DNA of 64,000 nucleotides. Origin: Caminibacter pacificus (lineage in GTDB: Bacteria; Campylobacterota; Campylobacteria; Campylobacterales; Nautiliaceae). Below are positions 46,465 to 56,230 of the stretch, in pieces. The translations under genes were made by a program, and so were the position numbers. Within the stretch, counting starts at the first letter, position 1. The number at the start of each line of letters is the position of its first letter. Location: positions 372,001 through 436,000 of the forward strand of contig NZ_RJVK01000002.1 in the NCBI RefSeq assembly GCF_003752135.1. The letters are read 5' to 3'. The notes under the pieces were generated by a model. It was not told the origin of the DNA and did not search any database. It saw only the letters and a list, made by a program, of their open reading frames with translations.

Positions 46465-47154
46465 ATGCAAGAAATAACAATAGGTGAAAACAATTATACA
46501 ATCAGGGTTATTGCAAACAGACAGTTATGCGGATGGGCAGGAAGTGATAAATATATCAATGTAACAAATTCAAAAGTTTTTCAAAAATTATGGGAAAAAG
46601 CAAAAAATGGAAAAATCACTAAAATTAACGGTTCAGACATAAAAATTGAAAACAAAGGCGGCTCCAGTAAAGTATCTTGTTCAATAATTGATGTTGTAAA
46701 AGGGAAAACTTATGAGTCTAAAAGCATTTATTTAACCCTTAGAGAGCAACCAAATAACGAATTAAGGTTTCAGTTGACATCATATGTAAACGATAATAAC
46801 ATAATGCCAAGGGACATAATTGAGATTTTTATCATATTTGATAATCAAAACTGTCACATTAAAATAAAAATAGATTATTTTTTTAAATATATTTTAGAAA
46901 AATATCCCAAAAAACCTGAAGAAAACTTATACCGCATATTGATTGATAATTCACCGAATGGCCATGATTATATAAATGAAAACTTTTTAAACAACTTTAA
47001 TATATCAAAAACTAATGAAAAAGGAAAATTTGGTAACTCGAAAACAGAATTTACTTTATTCGAAGTGCAAGGATGCGGTAAACAATATATAGGTGTTCCT
47101 TATGATGGAAAGTTACAGTTACATTGTTTTGATAAACTGGAGGAAATACTATGA
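46465..47154 (+). CDS. Unknown protein of the restriction system, possible specificity subunit
   Basis: The start is ATG 46465 with AAAGGAAATTAAA before it; 14 in-frame codons further upstream overlap the methyltransferase and lack a ribosome binding site. The 229-residue protein is beta-rich (EITIGENNYTIRVIANRQLCGW; IYLTLREQPNNELRFQLTSYV) and has no nuclease motif I can recognise. It overlaps the McrB-like gene by 4 nt. In BsuMI three restriction genes follow two methyltransferases, and this would be the first of them. Function unproven. Confidence 0.65.
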   Translation: MQEITIGENNYTIRVIANRQLCGWAGSDKYINVTNSKVFQKLWEKAKNGKITKINGSDIKIENKGGSSKVSCSIIDVVKGKTYESKSIYLTLREQPNNELRFQLTSYVNDNNIMPRDIIEIFIIFDNQNCHIKIKIDYFFKYILEKYPKKPEENLYRILIDNSPNGHDYINENFLNNFNISKTNEKGKFGNSKTEFTLFEVQGCGKQYIGVPYDGKLQLHCFDKLEEIL

Positions 47155-48491
47155 TTTGGATGGGAAAAAGAAATTATAAAAATCTAGATTTTACAAAATA
47201 TGAAAATTATGAAAAACTAAAGGAAGGCGACGAAATTTTTATTTACGACGATTTAAACAAAGCCGCTTTTACTGTAATAGAAAAATATGGATTTAACAAT
47301 AAAAAATTAGACAAAGTCGATAAATTTACGGAAATTGAAACAGATTTGCCCTACACCGTTTTATATAAAACAAAAAACGGAAAAACATTTGTTTCATTGA
47401 ATGAAAAAGAAGCGGATTTTATTTTAAACATTAAAAGTAAAAACATAGATACTTTTGAAAACAATAAACAGTTGTTAAACTTAACTTCTTTCGGAAATTT
47501 GTCTTTCCCCCTAAAAAACATCCTTTTTAAGGGTGTCCCAGGCACAGGGAAGTCAACAACAATTGACAAAATTATAGAAGAGAAACTCGAATTAAAAAAA
47601 GGTACTGAAAATTATAAAAACAATGTTCTTAAAATAAACATCCATTCTGCTTCCTCAAATGCTGATTTGATGCAGGGAATTGCCATTACCACAAAAAATG
47701 AACAAGTTATTTATAAAGAAAAACAAGGTTTGGTTTTGAATCATATTCAAAATGCTTTATACAATCCTTACGAGCCTTTTGTACTGGTACTTGAAGAGAT
47801 TCAAGAAAACAGCCTTAATGAACTAATAGGGGATTTGATTTATTTAATAGAACCTTCGAAAAGAGCGAAATTAAAAGATTTAAATGCAGATTTGGCACAA
47901 GAATATTCTATCGAAGATTTAATAAAATTTTATGAAAACAATATAGCAGATGGACATTCGTTTCATTCTGTAAAAATTCCGAATTTAGTAAGCGACGGGG
48001 AATTTAGAGAAATGATATTTCCTGATAATCTGTATGTTTTTTGCACTTCAAATTATAGGGATGATAAAAAAGTAATTGAAGACAATCTTCTCAGAAGATT
48101 TGACGTTATAGAAATCTATCCAAATCCAAATGTTATAAAAGATAAAAAAGTAAAAGAATTTTTTGAAACAATGAATAATGCCATTTTAGAAACATTTAAA
48201 GATGAAATACATCCGGACAGATTTTTAATAGGTCATGCTAACTGGATTGATGTAAACGGTTTTTCAAATGAAAAGTTTTACAAAGCGCTTTTAAAAGTGA
48301 TTGTGGAATTTAAAGAGATTAAAGAAATTGAATTTGAAACACTCAAAAAAATATTTGATAAAACAATAAATAAATTAAATTTAGACAATGAAATATTTAA
48401 AGAAGAAAACTGGGAAAATTATAAAACCATAGTTGATTATTTGCAAAATAAAATATATTCATTTTTAAGTAATAACAACAATGAAAAATGA
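47151..48491 (+). CDS. McrB-like AAA+ restriction subunit
   Basis: A 446-residue protein. Residues about 1-110 form a small beta-containing domain (possible DNA-binding part); Walker A GVPGTGKST lies near 130, Walker B VLVLEEIQENSLNELIGDLIYLIE near 210, and the McrB-type sensor CTSNYRDDKKVIEDNLLRRFD near 305. McrB proteins are GTP-dependent motors that work with a McrC nuclease. The overlap of 11 nt with the next gene and the layout after two C5 methyltransferases favour a LlaJI/BsuMI-like restriction role rather than methyl-dependent McrBC. Confidence 0.85.
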   Translation: MIWMGKRNYKNLDFTKYENYEKLKEGDEIFIYDDLNKAAFTVIEKYGFNNKKLDKVDKFTEIETDLPYTVLYKTKNGKTFVSLNEKEADFILNIKSKNIDTFENNKQLLNLTSFGNLSFPLKNILFKGVPGTGKSTTIDKIIEEKLELKKGTENYKNNVLKINIHSASSNADLMQGIAITTKNEQVIYKEKQGLVLNHIQNALYNPYEPFVLVLEEIQENSLNELIGDLIYLIEPSKRAKLKDLNADLAQEYSIEDLIKFYENNIADGHSFHSVKIPNLVSDGEFREMIFPDNLYVFCTSNYRDDKKVIEDNLLRRFDVIEIYPNPNVIKDKKVKEFFETMNNAILETFKDEIHPDRFLIGHANWIDVNGFSNEKFYKALLKVIVEFKEIKEIEFETLKKIFDKTINKLNLDNEIFKEENWENYKTIVDYLQNKIYSFLSNNNNEK

Positions 48492-49758
48492 AGTCATTTT
48501 TATAAGTGAAAGCGATAAAATAGATGTATTGTTAGATGAATTAGATGGTATAAATCAAAAAAAAATTAAAAAAGAGTTTAATTTCATTTTTGAAAAAGCA
48601 TCAAATAATTATATCGGATATTTTTTGTTTCAAAACGAGGATATATATTATAAAATATATATCTTGCCTAAAATTATAAGTTCAGATTTACCTGATAATG
48701 AAAAAGTAAAAATATTTATAAACTTTTTGATAAAACATTATGAAATAAGCAATAAATATAAAGAATATAATTATAAAAAAAAAGAAACCAATAAAGACTT
48801 GGCAACAGTTTTTAAAGATAAAAATCTTGGACAAGTTACAGAAATTGAAGAATTTGTTTTTTATAAATTTTTATCAATTTTAAATGAGATTGAAAAGTTT
48901 TTTAAATATTATAAGTCGTTAAAAAAAGAAAAAATACCATATATATCCCAATCTGTTAAATATCAGATTGACTTAATCAAAAATATAAAAGAAATAAACA
49001 AAACTAAAATACACCAAATAAAAACAAAATATAAAAAATTTTCAGAAATTGCAAATATAACTTATGCATCTTTAAAGTTATTTAAAAGATTTAAAATAAG
49101 TCTTATCAATGATGAAAAATATAAAAATCAATTATTAAAAAAAACTAAAAAATTACAAAATTTTCTGTTAAGAAAGTTCAGAGCCGATGACGGTTATAAA
49201 TTAACATTAAAAAATTTAACAAGTAACAAAACATATAAAATCTTTAATAAAAAAGAAAATACAAAAAGTTTATATTTTAATATTCTATCTTTATTTGGAA
49301 TGGAGAATTTTTTGGAAGAAGAAAACAAAAATATCAACTATAATCTTTATTCCGACTCATTATTTATAAGACCTGAGAAATTGTATGAGTTTATAATTTA
49401 TGATTATTTTAAACATAAATTCAAATATTCTTTAGTAGAAAAAGAGCCCATAAAAAAATATAAGTTAAAAAATAAAAATAAAATAGTAGAAAAAAAATCA
49501 AAACCAGATGTAGTAATTACTTTAAACAAGTCTATGTTAATAATAGATGCTAAATGGAAAATCATTGATTCTTTAGAATATATAAATTTTGATGACATTG
49601 CTAAACTTCAAAGAGATTGCGAAGTAAGAATGAAGAATAAAAAAATTTACCCTATACTTGTGTATCCAAAACTATACAATAAATTAGATAAAATTGAAAT
49701 GAAAATTTCTGAAGGGAATACGTTTAATTTTTATGTTTTTGAACTAAATATTATATAA
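48481..49758 (+). CDS. McrC-like PD-(D/E)XK restriction nuclease subunit
   Basis: A 425-residue protein. The N-terminal about 300 residues are helical and lysine-rich, as in McrC/LlaJI-type partners. The C-terminal nuclease core has KPDVVITLNKSMLIIDAKWK (Asp near 345, DAK near 358) and a downstream QRDCEVRMKN helix. It ends 41 nt before the right arm-type sites. Codon use is very AT-rich even for this window. Confidence 0.82.
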   Translation: MKNEVIFISESDKIDVLLDELDGINQKKIKKEFNFIFEKASNNYIGYFLFQNEDIYYKIYILPKIISSDLPDNEKVKIFINFLIKHYEISNKYKEYNYKKKETNKDLATVFKDKNLGQVTEIEEFVFYKFLSILNEIEKFFKYYKSLKKEKIPYISQSVKYQIDLIKNIKEINKTKIHQIKTKYKKFSEIANITYASLKLFKRFKISLINDEKYKNQLLKKTKKLQNFLLRKFRADDGYKLTLKNLTSNKTYKIFNKKENTKSLYFNILSLFGMENFLEEENKNINYNLYSDSLFIRPEKLYEFIIYDYFKHKFKYSLVEKEPIKKYKLKNKNKIVEKKSKPDVVITLNKSMLIIDAKWKIIDSLEYINFDDIAKLQRDCEVRMKNKKIYPILVYPKLYNKLDKIEMKISEGNTFNFYVFELNII

Positions 49759-49798
49759 GTATATAAGTTTAAGTTTATATTATTCTCTTTATTTATTA

Positions 49799-49881
49799 AC
49801 TGTCAGTTAAATTGTCAGTAAAAATCCGCCAAAAACGACTGACACTTACCTCGTTAATTTTTTAAAGATACCGAAATTACG
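49799..49881. promoter_or_regulatory. Right-end integrase arm-type sites
   Basis: Two TGTCAGT words with AAAAA after the second (49799-49824), an inverted copy ACTGACA (49838-49844), and ATACCGAAATTACG (49868-49881). All but the inverted copy recur at the left end (39993-40045), which supports integrase binding at both ends. Confidence 0.6.
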
Positions 49882-49896
49882 GAGTTTTTGAAGTAA

Positions 49897-49986
<90 letters not shown>

Positions 49987-50002
49987 AGGGATTGAAATTA
50001 TA

Positions 50003-52951
50003 TCATTTTTCTTTCAGTTTATTTATAATTGTCTCAAGAATTATTTCATCATCTTTAGCAGGAGCTTTTATTACTTCTTTTTCTCCGTTTTCATATTGTA
50101 TAGAAATATTTTGTCCGTAGTTTGAAATAGCTTTTATACCTTTTTGCTGTGCTAAAACTTTTATTTTTATCTTTTCTATGAAGTTTTGAGTAGGTGTATC
50201 TATTTTTCCGAATCTATCGACAATCTCTTTTTCGATTTCAAACACTTCTTTTAACGTTTTGGCACGTGAGAGACGTTTATATAAATCAAGTCTTAGTCTG
50301 TCTTCGGTAATAATTTTATCGCTAAGATATGCGTTGATATTTAGCTTAACCTCAACTTCGCTCTCTTCTTTTTTCTCACCCAACATCTCTTTTAAGGTAT
50401 CCTCAAGCATTTTGATATACATCGAATACCCAACCCCTTTAACCTGTCCGGACTGCTCGGCACCTACGATATTTCCTCCGCCTCTAATTTCAAGGTCTTT
50501 AAGAGCCAAAACCTGTCCGCTTCCGATAAACGAATTCTCTTCAAGAGCCAAAAGTCTTTTTTTGGCATCTTCGCTTAACTCTTCTTTATCTTTTACCAAA
50601 AAGTAAGCATACCCTTCATTTTTACCGCGCCCCACTCTTCCTCTTATTTGATGCAAGTCCGCTATTCCGAATCTATCGGCGTTTTCTACGATTACGGTAT
50701 TGACATTAGGAATATGAATCCCGCTTTCTACGATAGTAGTCGTCAAAGCCAAATCGTATTTTCCGTTTATAAAATCAACAAGCCCTTTTTCTATCTGACT
50801 CGGAGTCATTTTGGCATGAAGAGTTAGGATTCTAAGATTTGGCAACAACTCTTGAAGTTCTTTTTTCTTTTGTTCGATATACGCGATGTTGTTATAGATA
50901 TAAAAAATCTGACCGCCTCTTCTGATTTCTCTTAAAATCGCTTCTTTAATTAAATTTTCATCCCACTCTTTTACAAACGTTTTGGTCTCTTGTTTGCCTT
51001 TTGGAGCGGTTTCGAGAGTTGAGATTGATTTTATCTTGCTAAGAGCCATATTAAGAGTTCTTGGTATAGGCGTCGCACTCATATATAAAGTATGTACGTT
51101 TTTAGCGAATTCTTTGAGCGCCTCTTTTTGTTTTACGCCGAATTTGTGCTCTTCGTCTATTATCACAAGCCCTAAATTTTTATATTCCACGTTAAGTCCG
51201 GCATGAGTTGAAATTAAGATATCTATTTCGCCTTTTTTTACGCCTTCGATTATCTCTTTTTTCTCTTTGCTTAAAGTAAATCTGTCAAGTTTGGCAATTT
51301 TAATTTCAGGATAATCTTTAAATCTCTCTTTAAAGCTTTCGTAGTGCTGATTAACCAAAATGGTAGTAGGTGCAATTACCGCCACCTGATAGCCCGATTT
51401 TGCCACTATAAAGCTTGCAACCATCGCAACTTCGGTTTTTCCAAAACCGACATCACCGCTTAGCAGCCTATCCATAACTTTTGACTTGAAATCGCTAATT
51501 ATCTCTTCAATCGCCTTTTTCTGATCCGGCGTATGAGTAAAAGGTGCTTTTTTTATAAACTCTTCCACTCCTTTAAAATCCAACTTAATAGGCTCTATCA
51601 CTTCACGCTCGGCGGCAAGTTTTATGATATCCGCTGCAATTGCATAAACTTTTTCTTTTACTTTTGCGAGTTTTTTTGCAAAACTACCTTTTCCGAGTTT
51701 ATCAAGTGTAGGAATTACACCGCCCGGGGCAATATATCTGTCTATCAAATTAAGGTTTTCGACAGGTAAAAGCAATTTATCGTCATTAGCATATAACACT
51801 TCCGCAAATTCTCCTATTTTTCCTAAAACCTCCATTTTTTTAAGCCCCATAAACTTACCGATTCCGTGCTGCTGATGAACTACGAAATCTCCTTTTTTAA
51901 GCTCGTCTATCGCAAGAGAGACTTTTCTTTTTTTCTCAAATTCAGGAGGATTTAGAGAAATAACTATTTTGTCATTGCAAGCAAAATTGACATGAGCCGA
52001 ATTTTTTATCCATTTTACAAGCGGAGCTTTATATTTTACAAATTCAAAAAGGTCGTATTCTTTAAGTAAAATTTCGTTTTTAGCCACTATTTCAAGAGGA
52101 GTTTTGCCATCCCAAGGTTTTTGATCAATCAATATTTTTTTATCCTCTATTCTCCACTTGCAATCCTTGCATTCACCTTGAGGAATTATCTTAGCATTCA
52201 CAACGGCTTCGTTAAACTCTTTATAAAACTCCCTGTATTCTTCTATCTCTTGAGTTATATCGTGAAGCAAAACGAAATCATTTATAAAATCTCTTTCTAA
52301 AAACCAAAACCCGAGAGAATAAAAATCTTTATAAAATGTCGCAAACTCGCTTTTTGCTATTTCGTCTTGGATTTTTTCGTACTCCTCTTTATCCAAAGCG
52401 GCAATTGCCGGAATAATCTTAAAACTTTCCACTTCTTCGATACTTTTTTGATTCGTCTCGTCAAAAATTCTTATACTTTCCACCTCAACATCAAACAAAG
52501 AGACCCTAAAAGGCTTTTCGTAATTAATAGGCCAAATATCGAAAATATCCCCTCTAAAACTCACCTCACCTTTTTCGCTCACGATATCAACAACCTCATA
52601 TCCCCAAAAAATTAACGTCTCTTTTAGTTCGTTGAGGTTTATTTCATCTCCGAAATTTATATCAATATCCCGATAATATCTTTTTACGGGAAGTTTTTTC
52701 ATAAGCGTAGCGTAAGGAGAGACGAAATAATAATTTTCGTTGTAATATTTATATAAAGCGTTATTAAGCTCAAATATCTCTTTTCTGAAACTTCTCAAAT
52801 CATCTCCGAAAACCGCCCTAAAATCAGGAAAAACCACAACGGGTATATCTAAATATTTATATACTTCCGCAATATTCAACGCCTCTTTAATATTAGCCGT
52901 TACGATATTGTTTTTATTCTCTTTCAAAAACTCATATACTTTCGCTTGCAA
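50003..52951 (-). CDS. mfd: Transcription-repair coupling factor Mfd
   Basis: A 982-residue SF2 translocase that removes RNA polymerase stalled at lesions and recruits UvrA. UvrB-like N-terminal domains (GDIFDIWP), the RNA-polymerase interaction domain (GDFVVHQQHGIGKF), Walker A GDVGFGKTEVAM, DEEH box and the TRCF C-terminal domain are in order. It is somewhat shorter than the E. coli protein (1148), as in other Campylobacterota. It lies 1 nt after hepT. Confidence 0.96.
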   Translation of the reverse strand: MQAKVYEFLKENKNNIVTANIKEALNIAEVYKYLDIPVVVFPDFRAVFGDDLRSFRKEIFELNNALYKYYNENYYFVSPYATLMKKLPVKRYYRDIDINFGDEINLNELKETLIFWGYEVVDIVSEKGEVSFRGDIFDIWPINYEKPFRVSLFDVEVESIRIFDETNQKSIEEVESFKIIPAIAALDKEEYEKIQDEIAKSEFATFYKDFYSLGFWFLERDFINDFVLLHDITQEIEEYREFYKEFNEAVVNAKIIPQGECKDCKWRIEDKKILIDQKPWDGKTPLEIVAKNEILLKEYDLFEFVKYKAPLVKWIKNSAHVNFACNDKIVISLNPPEFEKKRKVSLAIDELKKGDFVVHQQHGIGKFMGLKKMEVLGKIGEFAEVLYANDDKLLLPVENLNLIDRYIAPGGVIPTLDKLGKGSFAKKLAKVKEKVYAIAADIIKLAAEREVIEPIKLDFKGVEEFIKKAPFTHTPDQKKAIEEIISDFKSKVMDRLLSGDVGFGKTEVAMVASFIVAKSGYQVAVIAPTTILVNQHYESFKERFKDYPEIKIAKLDRFTLSKEKKEIIEGVKKGEIDILISTHAGLNVEYKNLGLVIIDEEHKFGVKQKEALKEFAKNVHTLYMSATPIPRTLNMALSKIKSISTLETAPKGKQETKTFVKEWDENLIKEAILREIRRGGQIFYIYNNIAYIEQKKKELQELLPNLRILTLHAKMTPSQIEKGLVDFINGKYDLALTTTIVESGIHIPNVNTVIVENADRFGIADLHQIRGRVGRGKNEGYAYFLVKDKEELSEDAKKRLLALEENSFIGSGQVLALKDLEIRGGGNIVGAEQSGQVKGVGYSMYIKMLEDTLKEMLGEKKEESEVEVKLNINAYLSDKIITEDRLRLDLYKRLSRAKTLKEVFEIEKEIVDRFGKIDTPTQNFIEKIKIKVLAQQKGIKAISNYGQNISIQYENGEKEVIKAPAKDDEIILETIINKLKEK

Positions 52952-52952
52952 T

Positions 52953-53330
52953 TTACACCTTTAAATTCAAATTTATAAGATATTTAAGATAGACGTTTTT
53001 TATTCTTTCAAAAAGAGCTTCGGATTTTTCTTCGTTATAAACGTGAGAAGAGATGTTTCTATCTTCAATCATGTCTAAAATTACCTCTTCATCAGGAATT
53101 ATATTTGCTTTAAAAGCTTCTTTCACACAAGACCTCGGAGAATAACACTCAATACCATTGTACAATAATATCGCCCTTAAAGCTTTCCATAAAAGTTCCA
53201 CCGTAAATTCGAATCTCTGAATAACTCCGTCTTTATCAAGTTCGTTTTTTGCCTCTTTTACCCCCTCTTCAAGTCTGCTTAAAGCTTTTTGAAAATTTTC
53301 AATCTTTAAAAGAGCTTCGGATTTCGTCAT
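52953..53330 (-). CDS. HepT-like toxin (HEPN nucleotidyltransferase partner)
   Basis: A 125-residue helical HEPN protein of the HI0074/HepT type: FQKALSRLEEGVKEA, RFEFTVELLWKALRAILL and the RX4HXY motif in RNISSHVY. In known pairs the HEPN protein is an RNase neutralized by AMP transfer to its Tyr by MntA. It overlaps mntA by 4 nt. Confidence 0.85.
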   Translation of the reverse strand: MTKSEALLKIENFQKALSRLEEGVKEAKNELDKDGVIQRFEFTVELLWKALRAILLYNGIECYSPRSCVKEAFKANIIPDEEVILDMIEDRNISSHVYNEEKSEALFERIKNVYLKYLINLNLKV

Positions 53331-53593
53331 AATTTTTTTCCTTCTTTAATCACTTTTTCTTTAAATTTTTCACTCATTTCATCAAAAAAAACCAAATCCA
53401 CACTATAAAGTCCCGCAACTTTATCTATTTTTTCTTTTAATTTTCTTTTTTCTCTGAAATCGAGTTTCAAATCCACAGCTATATCGATATCGGAAGTTTT
53501 TAAATTATCGCCTCTGGCTCTTGAACCGAAAAGGTAAATAGATTTCGGATTATATTCTTTTATAACTTCGACTATTTTAGAGATTTTTTCCAT
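53327..53593 (-). CDS. MntA-like minimal nucleotidyltransferase antitoxin
   Basis: An 88-residue protein with the GSRARG...DIDIAVDL motif (GSX10DXD) of minimal nucleotidyltransferases. Known MntA enzymes AMPylate HepT and so inactivate it. The order antitoxin-toxin with a 4-nt overlap is that of MntA/HepT systems. The start overlaps the folC 3' end by 22 nt, so it is embedded in the core operon. Confidence 0.87.
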   Translation of the reverse strand: MEKISKIVEVIKEYNPKSIYLFGSRARGDNLKTSDIDIAVDLKLDFREKRKLKEKIDKVAGLYSVDLVFFDEMSEKFKEKVIKEGKKL

Positions 53594-54708
53594 TTCAAAA
53601 ACTCCTCGACAACGCTAAAACTCCCGAAAACAAGCATAGGTTTTTTGATTTTCTTAAATTCTTCCACATCAATACCCAATTTTTCGGCCGTTTTTTTTAT
53701 TTTTTCTTTTTCTTCTATTCTATCGTTTTTTACATCTATCAAATAGAGTTTGTTAATTTTAGGTTTTAAAATCTTCAAAATTTCTTCGTAATCTTTATCG
53801 GCGTATGTGTTATATACAAGATTCACTTTTTTAGGCAAAGATTTTACAATCTCCCTTGCCGCAAGAGGATTATGCCCCACATCTATCCACAAATCCTTTT
53901 CAATCTCCTCAAATCTTCCGGGAAGTCTTAAATCATTCAAATCCTTAGGACTAAAAGAAATACCTCTTTTTTTCAAATAACTCATCGCAAGCAAGAAATT
54001 CGGAAACAAAAATTTAGCAAATTTAAACTCTTTTTTTAACTCTTCTATCTCTTCCATCTCGAAAAAATCGAGATATTTATATATTTTTTTACCCTCATTT
54101 ATCTTTTTTTGCACCACCCATTCGACATCTTCGTGAATCTGTTTTCCGATAATTGCTTCGTTTTGAATAGAATTGAGTTTTGTTGTGGCAATATCTATGA
54201 TATTATCACCCAAAAAGCTTTGGTGGTCCAAATCTATAGTCGTCACAAGAGATATCTCTTTTTCAAAAACGTTAGTAGCGTCAAATTCACCGCCAAGACC
54301 CGCTTCCATAATCACAAAATCAAGCCCCTCAAAAGAAAGCGCCGCAAGAAAGGTCGTATATTCAAAATAACTAAGCGAATCGATAACGTTTTTAGGAAGT
54401 AATTTTTGAAGTTTTTGATGAACTTCCTCTAAAAATTCATCACTGATATTTTCTCCGTTTATCCAGATTCTTTCGTTAAATTTCATAATATGAGGAGAGG
54501 TATAATGCCCCACTTTATACCCTCTTTTCAAAAGAGTATGAGCCAAAAACCTACCCGTAGAACCTTTTCCGTTCGTACCTATTATATGAATTACGGGAGG
54601 AATTTTGATTTTATTACGAATAAGATTATACGCTTTTGGCATTCTTAAAACGTCAATCTCTTTATAAAAAAGAGGTTTTCTATTCAAAAACTCACTTACA
54701 CTCATCAT
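53572..54708 (-). CDS. folC: Folylpolyglutamate/dihydrofolate synthase FolC
   Basis: A Mur-ligase-like enzyme that adds glutamate to folates. The P-loop is GTNGKGSTGRF, followed by GHYTSPHIMKFNERIWING and the DVGHNPLAA motif near the C-terminus. I place the start at ATG 54708 (MMSVSEFLNRKPLFYKE), since related FolC proteins begin close to FLxxKPLFYKE. The alternative at 54759 would overlap the GGDEF gene by 68 nt. Length about 378 residues. Confidence 0.92.
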   Translation of the reverse strand: MMSVSEFLNRKPLFYKEIDVLRMPKAYNLIRNKIKIPPVIHIIGTNGKGSTGRFLAHTLLKRGYKVGHYTSPHIMKFNERIWINGENISDEFLEEVHQKLQKLLPKNVIDSLSYFEYTTFLAALSFEGLDFVIMEAGLGGEFDATNVFEKEISLVTTIDLDHQSFLGDNIIDIATTKLNSIQNEAIIGKQIHEDVEWVVQKKINEGKKIYKYLDFFEMEEIEELKKEFKFAKFLFPNFLLAMSYLKKRGISFSPKDLNDLRLPGRFEEIEKDLWIDVGHNPLAAREIVKSLPKKVNLVYNTYADKDYEEILKILKPKINKLYLIDVKNDRIEEKEKIKKTAEKLGIDVEEFKKIKKPMLVFGSFSVVEEFLKWKKSLK

Positions 54709-56230
54709 CGGCGCAAACTTTATTTCTTCCGCTTCTTTTTGCAAGATATAGTCTCTCATCCGCTTTTTTCAAAAGCTCTTCTTTAGAATTCACCTCTTCT
54801 CTGCTTGCCACACCAGCCGAAACGGTTACGGGAATTCTTGTATTTTTATACATAAATTTCGCTTTTTGAACTATATTTCTTAGTTTTTCGGCGAATTTAT
54901 ACGCACCTTCTTTATTTGTGTTCGGCAATATGGCCACAAACTCTTCTCCCCCGAATCTACCTATCAAATCGACATCCCTTGCGTATCTTCTAAACAAAAG
55001 ACCGAGCGATTTTAGCACCACATCCCCGGCATCGTGTCCGTAGGTGTCGTTGATATTTTTAAAATGATCGATATCGAAAAATACAAGAGAATAATTCGTT
55101 CCGTATCTTTTATAGCTGCTCTCTTGCCTGTTTAGCTCTTCCATTACCGCCTTTTTATTGGCAATATTGGTTAAAAAGTCCGTTTTCACTTCTTGGGAGA
55201 GTTTTTTTACTTTTTTCTCAAGCATTCTGATTTTAGCTTTTAGGCTTTCAATCTCTTCATCTTCTTTTCTCATCTCTTCTTGAAACTCGTCAAGCTCTTT
55301 ATCAAGAGAGATAGCAATTCTTAAAAGCTTTTCTTTTATACTTTCAAAATCTTCTCCCTCATGTCTCCAATTTTGAAGTTCAACCCTAATATCTTTAATC
55401 TCTTGAGAAGAGTCTCCGGTTTTTTGAAGTACTCTTAATATTTTAATAGACAACCTTTCCGCAATCTGGTCCAAATCTTTTAGTTTTCTTTTCAATTCTT
55501 CTTTATCGAGTTTTATTCTTTTGTTCGTCAGAATTCTCAAATCCTCCGCAAAAGCGGGAGTTAATATAATGCTTGAATCTTCTTTTAATTGTCTTTTTAA
55601 AGCCGCAATCTCATCATCCATAAAAGGTGCGTAGCTTGGTGTGAGTGTGTAGATTATACTATCCACAAGATGAGATAAATCCGGACCTTCTTCGACTATT
55701 TTTATCAATGCTTCTATAACCTCAAGAGCGTCCTCACTCCTAACTCCTGCAATCGCAGCACCTCGTCTAACTATCGAAGCGTCAAATCCGTCCAAAAATT
55801 CAATCCACTCGCTTCTTAGCTTCTCCCATTCTTCTTTTTCCATATACGGCTTAATAAAATCCAAATGTTTCATAGCTATTTTTTTTGATTTGACAATAGG
55901 AAGCACGGCAATGACGTCAAGCGCTCTTTTTGTATAGATAAAAAGCTGTTCGATATTCTCTTTTTCTTTGCTTACATCTTCTCGATTGAGATAATTTATC
56001 AAAAACACGACAAGTTCGTCTAAATTTTTAATATTGTAATTTTTAGCTATCGCTTTATATTTACTATCAAGCTTAGAGAGAAAATAAGAAACTTTATTAC
56101 AATCTTCTACAATCACTCCGTATTGCTTTGCATATTTACAAAATATTTCTTGATATTCGTCAGGCGTAAATACGTATCCTCTGTTTTTGAAATGATTTAG
56201 GGCTTTTTTTGCTATCTCTTTTATTGTCAT
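54692..56230 (-). CDS. GGDEF-domain diguanylate cyclase
   Basis: A 512-residue soluble protein. The first about 350 residues are helical with a long coiled coil (about 245-345) and no membrane segments. The C-terminal GGDEF domain has DFLTNIANKKAVM, FFDIDHFKNINDTYGHDAGD and active-site loop GGEEF (near 437), so it should make cyclic di-GMP. An RxxD inhibitory site is not obvious upstream of the loop. It lies between lptE (4-nt overlap) and folC. The N-terminus resembles the Campylobacterota CbrR-like/hemerythrin-free helical sensors only vaguely. Confidence 0.9.
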   Translation of the reverse strand: MTIKEIAKKALNHFKNRGYVFTPDEYQEIFCKYAKQYGVIVEDCNKVSYFLSKLDSKYKAIAKNYNIKNLDELVVFLINYLNREDVSKEKENIEQLFIYTKRALDVIAVLPIVKSKKIAMKHLDFIKPYMEKEEWEKLRSEWIEFLDGFDASIVRRGAAIAGVRSEDALEVIEALIKIVEEGPDLSHLVDSIIYTLTPSYAPFMDDEIAALKRQLKEDSSIILTPAFAEDLRILTNKRIKLDKEELKRKLKDLDQIAERLSIKILRVLQKTGDSSQEIKDIRVELQNWRHEGEDFESIKEKLLRIAISLDKELDEFQEEMRKEDEEIESLKAKIRMLEKKVKKLSQEVKTDFLTNIANKKAVMEELNRQESSYKRYGTNYSLVFFDIDHFKNINDTYGHDAGDVVLKSLGLLFRRYARDVDLIGRFGGEEFVAILPNTNKEGAYKFAEKLRNIVQKAKFMYKNTRIPVTVSAGVASREEVNSKEELLKKADERLYLAKRSGRNKVCADDECK

